Shown in pieces: positions 9,123-17,849 of a stretch of 64,000 nucleotides of DNA. The notes below the pieces were generated by a model. It saw nothing but the letters and a program-made list of their open reading frames with translations, made no database searches and was not told the DNA's origin. The DNA is from Paenarthrobacter sp. DKR-5 (lineage in GTDB: Bacteria; Actinomycetota; Actinomycetes; Actinomycetales; Micrococcaceae), in assembly GCF_018531425.1 (NCBI RefSeq), contig NZ_JAHBOI010000005.1, positions 124,001 through 188,000 on the forward strand, read 5' to 3'. Within the stretch, counting starts at the first letter, position 1, and each line of letters opens with the position of its first letter. The position numbers and the translations under genes are program-made.

Positions 9123-9201
9123 GTTAGCAACCTGGACCTGCGTTAGGGGAATCTCCCTATCGCCGGTCCAGGTTGCTCACGGGCCGGTCCGGATTGCTAA
9201 C
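9123..9201. repeat. Cluster of three copies of a 16-bp repeat, two forming an inverted pair
   Basis: The 16-mer GGTCCAGGTTGCTAAC appears inverted at 9123-9138 (perfect), direct at 9165-9180 (GGTCCAGGTTGCTCAC) and direct at 9186-9201 (GGTCCGGATTGCTAAC). The first two can pair as a 12-bp perfect stem around an inner TAGGG/CCCTA stem. It lies just after the LacI stop codon. It may be a member of a dispersed intergenic palindromic repeat family or a transcription end; there is no T-run. Confidence 0.8.
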
Positions 9202-9264
9202 CAAGCCGTGGGCCGTAGGCTTGAACCTGGCAGTAGTAAGTCTCCTTACTTATCCGAGGTGAGT

Positions 9265-10053
9265 ATGCGCAAGCGAATCAATCCGGCCGTCAAGATCGCG
9301 CACGGAGTCGCGTTCGACGCCGACGGGCGCCCGAAGCCGGGTCTGCACAACGTGCTGCTGCGCGCAATGGACGTGCAGCGGCCCCTCGTGGTGGCGAACC
9401 TGCGCCGGCTGCGCCGCAAGTACCCGCACGCGACTCCCGCGCAGCTGAGCGCGAAGCTGGAACGGGACTTCCTCGCAACCGTGACCGGGGGCGGAGCGGC
9501 CATCGGTGCCACGGCCCTCGTACCCGGCGTCGGAACCGCGGCAGCCCTGGGGCTCTCCGCGGCCGCGACCGCCGGTTTCCTCGAGGCCACCGCGCTCTAC
9601 GCGCTCTCCGTTGCCGAGCTGCACGGCGTGCACATGGAGGACCCGGAGCGTGCGCGCACTACCGTGATGGCGATCATGCTGGGCGAGGAAGGCACCGCGC
9701 TGCTCGAATCCTTCAGCGGCACGGCATTGGGCAGGGGCGGCGGACCGGCCCAGCACTGGGGCACTGCGATCGGCAAGAGTGTCCCGCTGCAGGTCGTCCG
9801 CGGCGTGGGCGGCCGGATCCAGAAGGCCTTCCTGAAGCGGTTCGTGAAGCAGCAGAGCGGGGCGTTCCTGGGGCGCGCGCTGCCGTTCGGGGTGGGCGCA
9901 GTCGTCGGCGGCACCGGCAACCTGATGATGGGGCGTGCGGTCATTGCCGCCACCCGCGAAGCGTTCGGTCCGGCGCCGGAGCTGCTGCAGGGTGAACTCC
10001 TGGATGAGGTGCCGTCCCGCTTCCGGCTGGGCCGCGGCAGGAAGTCCGAGTAG
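9265..10053 (+). CDS. EcsC-like protein of unknown function
   Basis: A 262-residue protein with no catalytic motif I recognise. A basic N-terminal third leads into a small-residue hydrophobic stretch (GGGAAIGATALVPGVGTAAALGLSAAATAGF, residues about 74-104) and, near the C-terminus, LPFGVGAVVGGTGNLMMGRAVI followed by a helical tail ending REAF. This pair of glycine/alanine-rich amphipathic regions resembles the EcsC family, a tentative match. ATG 9265 has GAGGTGAG directly upstream; earlier codons in frame look non-coding. It stands alone between a repeat cluster and a convergent DUF445 gene. Confidence 0.72.
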   Translation: MRKRINPAVKIAHGVAFDADGRPKPGLHNVLLRAMDVQRPLVVANLRRLRRKYPHATPAQLSAKLERDFLATVTGGGAAIGATALVPGVGTAAALGLSAAATAGFLEATALYALSVAELHGVHMEDPERARTTVMAIMLGEEGTALLESFSGTALGRGGGPAQHWGTAIGKSVPLQVVRGVGGRIQKAFLKRFVKQQSGAFLGRALPFGVGAVVGGTGNLMMGRAVIAATREAFGPAPELLQGELLDEVPSRFRLGRGRKSE

Positions 10054-10066
10054 CCTCAGCCGAGCC

Positions 10067-11374
10067 TCAACCCAGGAACAGCCGGGCGACCGCGAAGATC
10101 AGCAGGCCCGCCAGGGACCCAACGACGGTGCCGTTGATCCGGATGAACTGCAGGTCCCTGCCGACCTGCAGTTCAATCTTGCGGGAGGTCTCCTCGGCGT
10201 CCCAGCGCTCCACCGTGTCGCTGATGACCGAGGCAATGTCGCTGCGGTAGGTGCGCACCGCATACCCGGCGGCGTCGGCGAGCCACGCGTTGGCCTTCGC
10301 CGCGAGGTCAGGGTCCTCCGCCAGCCTTGTCCCGAAGTCGCGGACGGCGGCGGTGAACTGGATCCGCAGCGGACTGTTCCCGTCATCCACGGCCTCGAGC
10401 AGGGCGGCCTTGACCGATTCCCAGGTGCGCGCGGCGAGTTCGCGCACCCGCGGGTCGTCCAGCACCTGCGCCTTGATCGATTCGGCCCGCGCGATCATCT
10501 CCGGATCGTGCTGCAGGTCCTCGGCCAGTTCGGTCAGGTACTTGTCCAGCGACCGGCGCACCTGGTGGTCCTGGTCGGCCTGGACGGCGCGGATGAACTT
10601 GCGCAGCTCGAGGTAGACCTTGTCGCCCACCAGGTCGTCGACGAAGTTCGGGACCCACGAGGGCGACCGCTCGCTGACGAGCCCGGCAACCACGGTGTGG
10701 TTGGTGTCCACCCATTCGGCGGCCCGGTCCACCAGCAGGTCCACGAGCTTGTGGTGATGGCCGTCCGCGAACAGCCGGGCGGCCATCCGGCCCACCGGCG
10801 GGCCCCAGGGCGGCCCCAGCAGGTGCTTGCGGACCATGGCCTCGATCACGTCCTGCACGTCGTCGTCGCGCAGCACTGCGAAGGCGCCCCGGATGGCGGC
10901 GGCGCCCTCGGTGGCCACCCGTCGCGCGTTTTCCGGCCGGGCAAGCCAGCCACCGGCTTTCTGCGCCGCGTCCACCGAGGCAAGCTTCTCCCGCACCACC
11001 TCCTCGGAGAGGAAGTTCTGCTCCACGAACTGGCTCAGGCTGACCCCGATCGCGTCCTTGCGCCGGGGAATGATGGCGGTGTGCGGGATCGGGACGCCGA
11101 GCGGGTGCCGGAAGAGGGCTGTGACCGCGAACCAGTCCGCGAGGGCACCCACCATGCCGCCCTCGCTCGCAGCCCGCACGTATTCCAGCCACGCGTACTG
11201 CCGCTGCAGCGCGAAAGCCACGGCAAACACAACGGCCATCGCGAGCAGGAGGGTCAGCGCCAGGGACTTCATCCGGCGCAGCGCCGCTGCCTTGGCCTGG
11301 TCCGCGGGGCTGAGGCCGCCGTCCGCGCTCCGGTATCCGCGGGAGCGGGGGGCTTGGGAAGTCCTGGTAGCCAT
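10067..11374 (-). CDS. DUF445 domain-containing membrane protein
   Basis: A 435-residue member of the DUF445 family (YjiN/YheB-like). After a charged N-terminus there is a membrane segment (SLALTLLLAMAVVFAVAFAL), then the family signature AASEGGMVGALADWFAVTALFRHPLG and IPRRKDAIG. A long helical region follows and a last membrane segment (VVGSLAGLLIFAVARLFLG) closes the protein. Function is unknown in the family. Convergent with the EcsC-like gene with only 13 bases between stops. Confidence 0.93.
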   Translation of the reverse strand: MATRTSQAPRSRGYRSADGGLSPADQAKAAALRRMKSLALTLLLAMAVVFAVAFALQRQYAWLEYVRAASEGGMVGALADWFAVTALFRHPLGVPIPHTAIIPRRKDAIGVSLSQFVEQNFLSEEVVREKLASVDAAQKAGGWLARPENARRVATEGAAAIRGAFAVLRDDDVQDVIEAMVRKHLLGPPWGPPVGRMAARLFADGHHHKLVDLLVDRAAEWVDTNHTVVAGLVSERSPSWVPNFVDDLVGDKVYLELRKFIRAVQADQDHQVRRSLDKYLTELAEDLQHDPEMIARAESIKAQVLDDPRVRELAARTWESVKAALLEAVDDGNSPLRIQFTAAVRDFGTRLAEDPDLAAKANAWLADAAGYAVRTYRSDIASVISDTVERWDAEETSRKIELQVGRDLQFIRINGTVVGSLAGLLIFAVARLFLG

Positions 11375-11449
11375 ACTGCAAGCCTAAGTTAAGCGTCCGT
11401 CCACCTCCGGGGGTGCCATTCGGCCCGGGCGGTCGTCTACGGTAATCCC

Positions 11450-12349
11450 ATGACTCCCCGGATCTACGCCCACCGCGGCGCCAGCGCCCAGTTCGCCGAA
11501 CACACCAGAGCCGCCTATCTCCAAGCCATCGCCGACGGCGCGGACGGCGTGGAGTGCGACGTCCATCTGACCAGGGACCAGAAGCTGGTGCTGCTGCACG
11601 ACGCGAACCTGGACCGCACCTCCGACGGGACCGGCCCGGTGGCCGAACGCGACCTGCAGGAGCTGCGCGGGCTCGATTTCGCCTCCTGGAAGGGTGCGCG
11701 CATTCCGGCCGAGTACGGCGGCGTGGCGGATCAGCTGCTCACGCTCGAGGAGCTGCTGGACATCCTGCGGGCCGCCGGCCGTCCCATCGGCCTGGCCATA
11801 GAGCTCAAGCACCCGAGCCCCTACGAGCTCAAGCTCGAGGAGCAGGTGCTGCGGACGCTCACCGAACAGGGCTGGGACCCGGCCAGTTCCCAGCTGGAGA
11901 ACATCGACGTCTCCTTCATGAGTTTCAATCCGGACTCGGTGAAGTTCCTCGCGGCGGTCGTTCCCGTCGGCAAGCTCTGCATGCTCGTCGACGAGGTGGA
12001 GCTGGACGAGGTCCGGGAGGAACTGGCACTGGGCACCCTCACCGGCTCCGCCGTGACCAATGTCTTCAAGGCCGCCCAGACCGAGGCCGAGCGCATCCTC
12101 ACCGCGGGCGAGGCAGGCATGGCCGGCCCCGGCATCGACTACGTCCGCACGCACCCCAACACCGTGCGCGACTGGCTGAGGGCCGGAAGGGTGTTCCGGG
12201 TCTGGACGGTGGACCAGCCCGAGGACGTGCAGCTGTGCCTCGCCGAAGGCATCCAGGAGATCACCACCAATCGGCCGGCCGAAGTGCTCGCCCAGGTCCT
12301 CGCGGCAGGCACGGACGCGGCACCGGAGGGCTCTTTGAGCCAATTGTGA
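11450..12349 (+). CDS. Glycerophosphodiester phosphodiesterase
   Basis: A 299-residue GDPD-family TIM barrel, probably cytoplasmic because no signal peptide is seen. It hydrolyses glycerophosphodiesters to glycerol-3-phosphate and an alcohol. The HRG motif (His8) and the metal ligand pair in VECDVHLT (Glu35, Asp37) with VLLHD close by are intact, and a VWTVDQPED segment matches the C-terminal part. It is followed after 12 bases by the GH15 gene, so the two may be co-transcribed although their jobs are not obviously linked. Confidence 0.94.
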   Translation: MTPRIYAHRGASAQFAEHTRAAYLQAIADGADGVECDVHLTRDQKLVLLHDANLDRTSDGTGPVAERDLQELRGLDFASWKGARIPAEYGGVADQLLTLEELLDILRAAGRPIGLAIELKHPSPYELKLEEQVLRTLTEQGWDPASSQLENIDVSFMSFNPDSVKFLAAVVPVGKLCMLVDEVELDEVREELALGTLTGSAVTNVFKAAQTEAERILTAGEAGMAGPGIDYVRTHPNTVRDWLRAGRVFRVWTVDQPEDVQLCLAEGIQEITTNRPAEVLAQVLAAGTDAAPEGSLSQL

Positions 12350-12361
12350 TTGAGTTGGGGC

Positions 12362-14215
12362 ATGGCTTCACGGATCGAGGATTACGCCCTTCTCTCCGAC
12401 CTGCACACGGGCCCATTGGTCTCCCGCGAGGGCAGCGTCGACTGGTTGTGCGTTCCGCGGTTTGACTCGCCCTCGGTCTTCGGTGCCCTGCTGGGCGCGC
12501 CGGAGCACGGGCGCTGGCTGCTGGCCCCCGTAACGGGCGACGGCGAGGAGCCGCCCGTCGTCGTGGACCGCCACTACCTCGCCTCCACGTTCGTGCTCAA
12601 GACCCGCTGGCGGGCCGCCACCGGGGAGGTGCTCGTGACCGAGTTCATGCCGGTGGGGGACCGCCGGTCCTCGCTGGTGCGCCGGGTCGAGGTGCTCTCC
12701 GGCACGGTGCAGATGAAGCAGGAACTCGTGCTGCGGTTCGGTTACGGCAAGGTGCTGCCCTGGGTCAGGCGCAGCAGCCGGGACGGAAGCGAAATCCTGA
12801 TCGCTGTGGCCGGCCCGGACGCGCTCGTGCTGCGCGGGGACTGGATCCCCCGGGCCCACAACCACAGGCACGTCGGCGAGCTCGAGCTGGGGGAGGGCGA
12901 GACCGTCGACCTGGAACTCGTCTGGTTCCGCTCCCACCAGCGGGTTCCGGCGCCCATCAACATTGACAAGGCGCTCGCGGACACGGTGGGCTACTGGTCC
13001 GCGTGGGCGTCCCAGTGCAGCCACGACGGCGAGTACGCGGACGCGGTCGAGCGCTCGCTGTTGGTGCTGCGGGCGCTGACCCACGAGACGACCGGCGGCA
13101 TCGTCGCCGCCCCGACCACCTCGCTTCCGGAGCAGTTCGGGGGGGCACGCAACTGGGATTACCGGTACTGCTGGCTGCGCGACGCCGCCCTGACGCTGGA
13201 GGCGATGCTCACCCACGGCTACGCGCAGGAGGCGATCCACTGGCGCAACTGGCTGCTGCGCGCCGTCGCCGGGGATCCGGAGGACCTGCAGATCATGTAC
13301 GGGGTGGCCGGGGAGCGGGAGCTGCCCGAACGCGAGCTGCCCCAGTTCCCTGGGTACGAGGGAGCCCTGCCGGTACGCGTGGGCAATGGCGCCGTCGACC
13401 AGTACCAGGCCGACGTCGTCGGGGAGGTCCTGGTGGCGCTGGAGAAGCTGCGCCTGGCCGGCGGCGCGGAGGACAGTTTCTCCTGGCCGCTGCAGCGCGC
13501 CCTCCTCGGATTCGCGGAAAAGCACCTGGACCGGAAGGACAACGGCATCTGGGAGACCCGGGGCGAGCCGCGGTACTTCACGCACTCCCGGGTGATGATG
13601 TGGGCGGCCTTCGACAGCGCCGTCCGCGCCGTCCGCCAGCACGGACTCAAGGGCCCGGTGGAGCGGTGGGAGGAGCTGCGCGCCAAGCTGCGCGCCGAGG
13701 TGCTCGAACACGGCTTCAACAAGGAGCTGAACAGTTTCACCCAGCACTACGGCGGCACCCAGACCGACGCGTCGCTGCTGGTGCTGCCCCAGGTGGGCTT
13801 CCTGCCGTACGACGACCCGCGCATGCTTGGAACGGTGGAGCGGCTTGAGCAGGAGCTGCTCGACGGCGGCGGCCTGCTCCTGCGGTACCGGACGGAGACC
13901 GGCGTGGACGGGCTTGAACCGGGCGAGCACCCGTTCCTGGCCTGTTCCTTCTGGCTCGTGGAGCAGTATGCCCGCTCAGGCCGCCGGGAGGACGCAACCG
14001 CGCTCATGGGCAAGCTGGTCGGCTTCGCGAACGAGCTCGGGCTGCTCAGCGAGGAGTACGCGGTGAGCGAGCAGCGGATGGCCGGCAACTTCCCGCAGGC
14101 CTTCTCCCACCTGGCCCTGGTGCGGGCCGCGGACGCGATCCACGGCGTCGAGCGGCTCGCACTGGGCTCCACGTCGGCCGGCCGGGGCGAGGCGGTTCCG
14201 GCGGCCGCGGAGTGA
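12362..14215 (+). CDS. Glycoside hydrolase family 15 (trehalase/glucoamylase-like)
   Basis: A 617-residue cytoplasmic enzyme with an N-terminal all-beta domain (ALLSDLHTGPLVSREGSVDWLCVPRFDSPSVFGALLG) followed by the (alpha/alpha)6 barrel marked by GARNWDYRYCWLRDAALTLEAM. Close actinobacterial relatives include alpha,alpha-trehalases as well as glucoamylase-like proteins, so either trehalose or a maltooligosaccharide could be the substrate. No signal peptide. ATG 12362 is preferred; a TTG four codons earlier is possible. The last bases overlap the AzlC start as GTGA. Confidence 0.92.
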   Translation: MASRIEDYALLSDLHTGPLVSREGSVDWLCVPRFDSPSVFGALLGAPEHGRWLLAPVTGDGEEPPVVVDRHYLASTFVLKTRWRAATGEVLVTEFMPVGDRRSSLVRRVEVLSGTVQMKQELVLRFGYGKVLPWVRRSSRDGSEILIAVAGPDALVLRGDWIPRAHNHRHVGELELGEGETVDLELVWFRSHQRVPAPINIDKALADTVGYWSAWASQCSHDGEYADAVERSLLVLRALTHETTGGIVAAPTTSLPEQFGGARNWDYRYCWLRDAALTLEAMLTHGYAQEAIHWRNWLLRAVAGDPEDLQIMYGVAGERELPERELPQFPGYEGALPVRVGNGAVDQYQADVVGEVLVALEKLRLAGGAEDSFSWPLQRALLGFAEKHLDRKDNGIWETRGEPRYFTHSRVMMWAAFDSAVRAVRQHGLKGPVERWEELRAKLRAEVLEHGFNKELNSFTQHYGGTQTDASLLVLPQVGFLPYDDPRMLGTVERLEQELLDGGGLLLRYRTETGVDGLEPGEHPFLACSFWLVEQYARSGRREDATALMGKLVGFANELGLLSEEYAVSEQRMAGNFPQAFSHLALVRAADAIHGVERLALGSTSAGRGEAVPAAAE

Positions 14216-14970
14216 AGCTCCTCGCTTCGGCCGCCGCGCGCGTCGGGCTTTCCATCAGCATTGCCACCGGCCTGTACGGGATCTCCTTCGGGGCGCTCTC
14301 CTCTGCCGCCGGCCTGGACGTGCTGCAGACCCAGGCGCTGAGTCTTCTCCTGTTCAGCGGCGGTTCCCAGTTTGCGTTTGTCGGGGTCGTTGCCGGCGGC
14401 GGGACCGGCGTCGCCGCGATGAGCGCCGCGGCCCTGTTGGGCATCCGCAACGGTATCTACGGCATGCAGATCAATGCCCTGCTGCGCCCGCGCGGGTGGC
14501 GGCGCCTGGCGGCCGCGCAGGTCACCATCGACGAATCCACGGCAACCGCCACCGGCCAGAGCGAACCCGCCGAGCAGTCCCGGGGCTTCTGGGTGGCCGG
14601 CGTCGGCGTCTTCGTGCTTTGGAATCTCTTCACCCTGGCCGGGGCGCTGGCCGGGGATGCCCTGGGCGACCCGCGGCGGATCGGCCTGGACGGCGCTGCG
14701 GTGGCCGCTTTCCTGGGTCTGCTTTGGCCCCGGCTGAAGGGCAGGGAACCGGCTGCGATCGCCGTCGTTTGCGCCTTGGTGACCGTGCTGGGGGTGCCCC
14801 TGCTGCCACCCGGCGTGCCGATCCTGGTGGCGGCGGCGGTGGCCGCGGTGATCGGCTGGGTTTCACACGGCCGCGCCTCGGAGGGTCTCGAGCCCGACGT
14901 CGAGCCCTACCCGGAGCCGGGCCCGGTGCCCCGCCGGGCTCCCCGCCCGGGGGGAGGGGAGCAGCGATGA
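14212..14970 (+). CDS. azlC: AzlC family branched-chain amino acid exporter subunit
   Basis: A 252-residue membrane protein with several hydrophobic segments and the family opening GLSISIATGLYGISFGAL followed by LFSGGSQFAFVG and ALLGIRNGIYGM. With AzlD it exports branched-chain amino acids or similar compounds. It starts at a GTG overlapping the GH15 stop and its own stop overlaps the azlD start, so the three are co-translated. The C-terminal 25 residues are a Pro/Glu-rich tail. Confidence 0.93.
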   Translation: MKLLASAAARVGLSISIATGLYGISFGALSSAAGLDVLQTQALSLLLFSGGSQFAFVGVVAGGGTGVAAMSAAALLGIRNGIYGMQINALLRPRGWRRLAAAQVTIDESTATATGQSEPAEQSRGFWVAGVGVFVLWNLFTLAGALAGDALGDPRRIGLDGAAVAAFLGLLWPRLKGREPAAIAVVCALVTVLGVPLLPPGVPILVAAAVAAVIGWVSHGRASEGLEPDVEPYPEPGPVPRRAPRPGGGEQR

Positions 14971-15278
14971 GCCTGTGGCCCTGGGTGGTGCTGGCCGCCG
15001 GCCTGGCCTATGCGACCAAGCTGCTCGGTTACCTGGTGCCGCCGCAGCTGCTGGAACACCCGCGGATGACCCGGATCGCCGGGACGCTGACCATCGGTTT
15101 GCTGGCCTCGCTGACCGCCATGAACACCTTCTCCTCCGGCCAGTCCCTGGGGCTCGACGCCCGCCTCGGCGCGCTGGCGGCCGCCGGGCTGGCGCTGTGG
15201 CTGCGCGCGCCCTTCCTCGTGGTGGTCGTCGCCGGTGCCGCGGCGGCGGCCCTGCTGCGGATGGCCGGCGCGGCCTGA
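14967..15278 (+). CDS. azlD: AzlD domain protein, AzlC partner
   Basis: A 103-residue protein with about four membrane segments, beginning with WPWVVLAAGLAYATKLLGYLVP, a usual AzlD opening. The ATG lies within the ATGA overlap with azlC. It is the small second subunit of the AzlCD exporter and is placed last in the transcript. Confidence 0.92.
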   Translation: MSLWPWVVLAAGLAYATKLLGYLVPPQLLEHPRMTRIAGTLTIGLLASLTAMNTFSSGQSLGLDARLGALAAAGLALWLRAPFLVVVVAGAAAAALLRMAGAA

Positions 15279-15294
15279 AGGCAGCGGGGCCTAA

Positions 15295-15322
15295 CCGGGG
15301 CCCGGGGGCAACGGGGCCCCGG
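15295..15322. terminator. Hairpin between convergent azlD and GH4 genes
   Basis: CCGGGGCCC (15295-15303) pairs with GGGCCCCGG (15314-15322) around a 10-base loop and ends directly at the GH4 stop codon. There is no T-run on either strand, so it would be a weak or protein-assisted bidirectional terminator. Confidence 0.55.
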
Positions 15323-16687
15323 CTACCGCTCGAAGACCGCGGCGACCTCCGGAATGCGGGCGATGTAGCCCTCCAGCAGCTGCCGCGCCACCGGGAGCGA
15401 ATCCACCAGTGGATGCAGGGCGAAGGCCTTCAGCGCCTCCTCGCGGGAGCCGGTGACGGCCGCCGCGATCACATGCCGTTCCACGGCCTTGACCTGCTGC
15501 ATCAACCCCAGCTGGTGCAGGTCCGGCGGGGCGGTCGCCAGCGGGTGTGCGCCGTTGGCGTCCACCATGGCCGGCACCTCCACCACAGCATCCGCGGGCA
15601 GGCCCGGCACCGCCGTACCGTTGCGCACATTCAGGATCATGGTTGACTGCTCGTTCCGGCTGACTGCTGCCATCACGGCAACCGCGACGCCGGCGTAACC
15701 CTGCTCGTTCGGATCGGTCTCCACCTCCCCGGACTGCCGCGCGGCCTCCCCGGCGCTGCCCTGGCCCCTTGCTTCCGCCATGTAGCTGGCGCTGCGGGCG
15801 GCGACCGTCCGCCGCCACAGGTCCACGGCCCCGGTGCCTTCCCGGGCGGCCCGGTCGAAGAACTCGGTCTGGCTGACCTTCAGCGCGTCGCCGCGGGTGA
15901 TGCCGGCTGCCCTGATGGAGCGGACGGCGTCGCGGTTGAAATAGTAGTAGTAGAGGTACTCGTTCGGGATGCTGCCCAGGCTCCGGAGCCAGTCCGCACC
16001 AAAGACGCGGCCCTCCTCCAATTCGCCGAGCAGCCCGTCGTCGGCCAGCAGCGCCGGCAGCACGTCCCGGCCGTCATGCATCAGGCGTCGGGTCCAGCCC
16101 AGATGGTTCAACCCGACATAGTCGGGCAGCAGGCGCGCCGGGTCCAGCCCCAGCAGTTCCGCGGCCCGCCGGCTGAAGCCGGAGGGCGTGTCACAAATGC
16201 CGACCACCCGGTCGCCCAGCACCGGCTGCAGGGCCTCCGTGATGATGCCGGCGGGGTTGGTGAAGTTGAGCACGAACGCCTGCGGGGCCAGGCGCCTGAT
16301 CGTGCGCGCGGCGTCCAGCATCACCGGGATCGTGCGCAGCGCGTACGCCAGGCCGCCCGGGCCCGTCGTCTCCTGGCCGAGTACCCCGAGGTCCAGCGCG
16401 ACGTGCTCGTCGCACCGGCGGCCCTCGAGGCCGCCCACCCGCACCGCGGCGAACACGAAGTCGCTGCCCTCGACTGCGCGCTCGAGCGACGTCGTTGCCT
16501 GCAGCCGCGGCGCGTCCGGAAAGCCGGCGGCCAGCTCGGTCAGGATCGATGTCATGGTCCGCAGCCGCTCGTCATCGGTGTCGTGCAGGAACACCTCCTC
16601 GATCCGCGGCCGCGCCGTGTCGCGCAGGAGGGCCTGGTAGACGAACGGCGTCCGGAACCCTCCGCCTCCGAGAATGCTCAGCTTCAT
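15323..16687 (-). CDS. Family 4 glycoside hydrolase (6-phospho-beta-glucosidase-like)
   Basis: A 454-residue NAD- and Mn-dependent GH4 enzyme. The Rossmann loop is LSILGGGGFRTPFV (residues 3-16). Family hallmarks follow: VGGLEGRRCDEHVALDLGVLGQETTGPGG, LNFTNPAGI, the metal-binding Cys in CDTPSGF, and NHLGW. GH4 cleaves by an oxidation-elimination mechanism, usually on 6-phospho-glycosides, which would require a PTS or kinase not seen here. The start at ATG 16687 is only 7 bases after ackA, so it is probably read as the third gene of a pta-ackA-GH4 transcript, an unusual grouping. Confidence 0.93.
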   Translation of the reverse strand: MKLSILGGGGFRTPFVYQALLRDTARPRIEEVFLHDTDDERLRTMTSILTELAAGFPDAPRLQATTSLERAVEGSDFVFAAVRVGGLEGRRCDEHVALDLGVLGQETTGPGGLAYALRTIPVMLDAARTIRRLAPQAFVLNFTNPAGIITEALQPVLGDRVVGICDTPSGFSRRAAELLGLDPARLLPDYVGLNHLGWTRRLMHDGRDVLPALLADDGLLGELEEGRVFGADWLRSLGSIPNEYLYYYYFNRDAVRSIRAAGITRGDALKVSQTEFFDRAAREGTGAVDLWRRTVAARSASYMAEARGQGSAGEAARQSGEVETDPNEQGYAGVAVAVMAAVSRNEQSTMILNVRNGTAVPGLPADAVVEVPAMVDANGAHPLATAPPDLHQLGLMQQVKAVERHVIAAAVTGSREEALKAFALHPLVDSLPVARQLLEGYIARIPEVAAVFER

Positions 16688-16694
16688 CCCGGGC

Positions 16695-17849
16695 TCACGC
16701 CTTCGCAGCACTGACGACGGCGGCGGTGGCCTCGGCGATGGCCCGCTCCTCGTCCGTCGGCACGACCAGCACCGGAATCGCCGAGTCCTCGGTGGAAATG
16801 ATCCGCGGCTCCTTGCTGCGCTCCCGGTTGGCCCGCTCGTCCAGCATGATCTCCAGCGCATCGAGCCGGCCGACGACGCGTTCGCGGAACTGCCAGGAAT
16901 TTTCCCCGATGCCCGCGGTGAACACGACGGCGTGGGCCCCGCCGACGGCGACGTGATAGCCCCCGATGTACTTGGCGAGCCGGTAGGCGGCCGCCTCCAG
17001 CGCCATCGCGGCCCGGGCGTCCCCGTCCTCGGCCGCCTCCACGACCGAGCGCATGTCGTTGTTGCCGGCCAGCGCCTTCAGCCCCGATTCGCGGTTGAGC
17101 ATTTGGTCGATTTCCTCGGCCGTGTAGCCCTCCCGCTGCAGGAACAGCAGGATCCCGGCGTCGATGTCGCCCGAACGGGTGCCCATCACCAGGCCTTCCA
17201 GCGGGGTGAAGCCCATCGAGGTGTCAATGCTGCGGCCGCCCTTGACGGCGGTCACCGAGGCGCCGTTGCCCAGATGCGCGATGACGGCGTCAAAGTCCTC
17301 CAGCGGTGTGCCCAGGAACGCCGCGGCCTTGCGGCTGACGTATTCGTGCGAGGTGCCGTGGAAGCCGTAGCGGCGGATGCCGAACCGGCGGTACAGCTCG
17401 TCGGGGACGGCGTAGCGCCACGCATGCTCGGGCAGGCTGCGGCGGTGGAAGGCGGTGTCGAAGACGGCAACCTGGGGCATTTTCGGCCACTTCTCGGTGA
17501 TGGCGCGGATGCCCAGGACGTTGGCCGGGTTGTGCAGCGGTGCCAGCGGGTTCAGCCGCTCGATGGCCCGGGTGATCTCGTTGTTGATGAGCACCGGCTC
17601 GTCGAAGCGCTCGCCGCCGTGCACCACGCGGTGGCCGACGGCGTCGATGTCGGTGTCGCCGACCGCGTCCCCGACCTTCCTGCTGATGGCCTCCAGCGCC
17701 TGCGCGTGATCCTTCACCGGCCCTTCGCCGATCCGCTCGACAATGCCTTCGGTGACAATCACATCCTCGCCGGACCCGCCGTCGTCCGGGACGTCCCGCA
17801 CCTGGTACTTGATCGAGGACGAGCCGGAATTAAGCACGAGGACGAGCAT
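16695..17849 (-). CDS. ackA: Acetate kinase
   Basis: A 384-residue ASKHA-fold kinase converting acetyl phosphate and ADP to acetate and ATP, and the reverse. It opens with VLVLNSGSSSIKYQ; VFDTAFHRRSLPEHAWRY, YGFHGTSHEYV and HLGNGASVTAVKGGRSIDTSMGFTPLEGLVMGTRSGDID are all canonical, and the C-terminal FTAGIGENSWQFRERV is intact. The start codon abuts the pta stop codon with no gap, so the two are translationally coupled. Confidence 0.97.
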   Translation of the reverse strand: MLVLVLNSGSSSIKYQVRDVPDDGGSGEDVIVTEGIVERIGEGPVKDHAQALEAISRKVGDAVGDTDIDAVGHRVVHGGERFDEPVLINNEITRAIERLNPLAPLHNPANVLGIRAITEKWPKMPQVAVFDTAFHRRSLPEHAWRYAVPDELYRRFGIRRYGFHGTSHEYVSRKAAAFLGTPLEDFDAVIAHLGNGASVTAVKGGRSIDTSMGFTPLEGLVMGTRSGDIDAGILLFLQREGYTAEEIDQMLNRESGLKALAGNNDMRSVVEAAEDGDARAAMALEAAAYRLAKYIGGYHVAVGGAHAVVFTAGIGENSWQFRERVVGRLDALEIMLDERANRERSKEPRIISTEDSAIPVLVVPTDEERAIAEATAAVVSAAKA

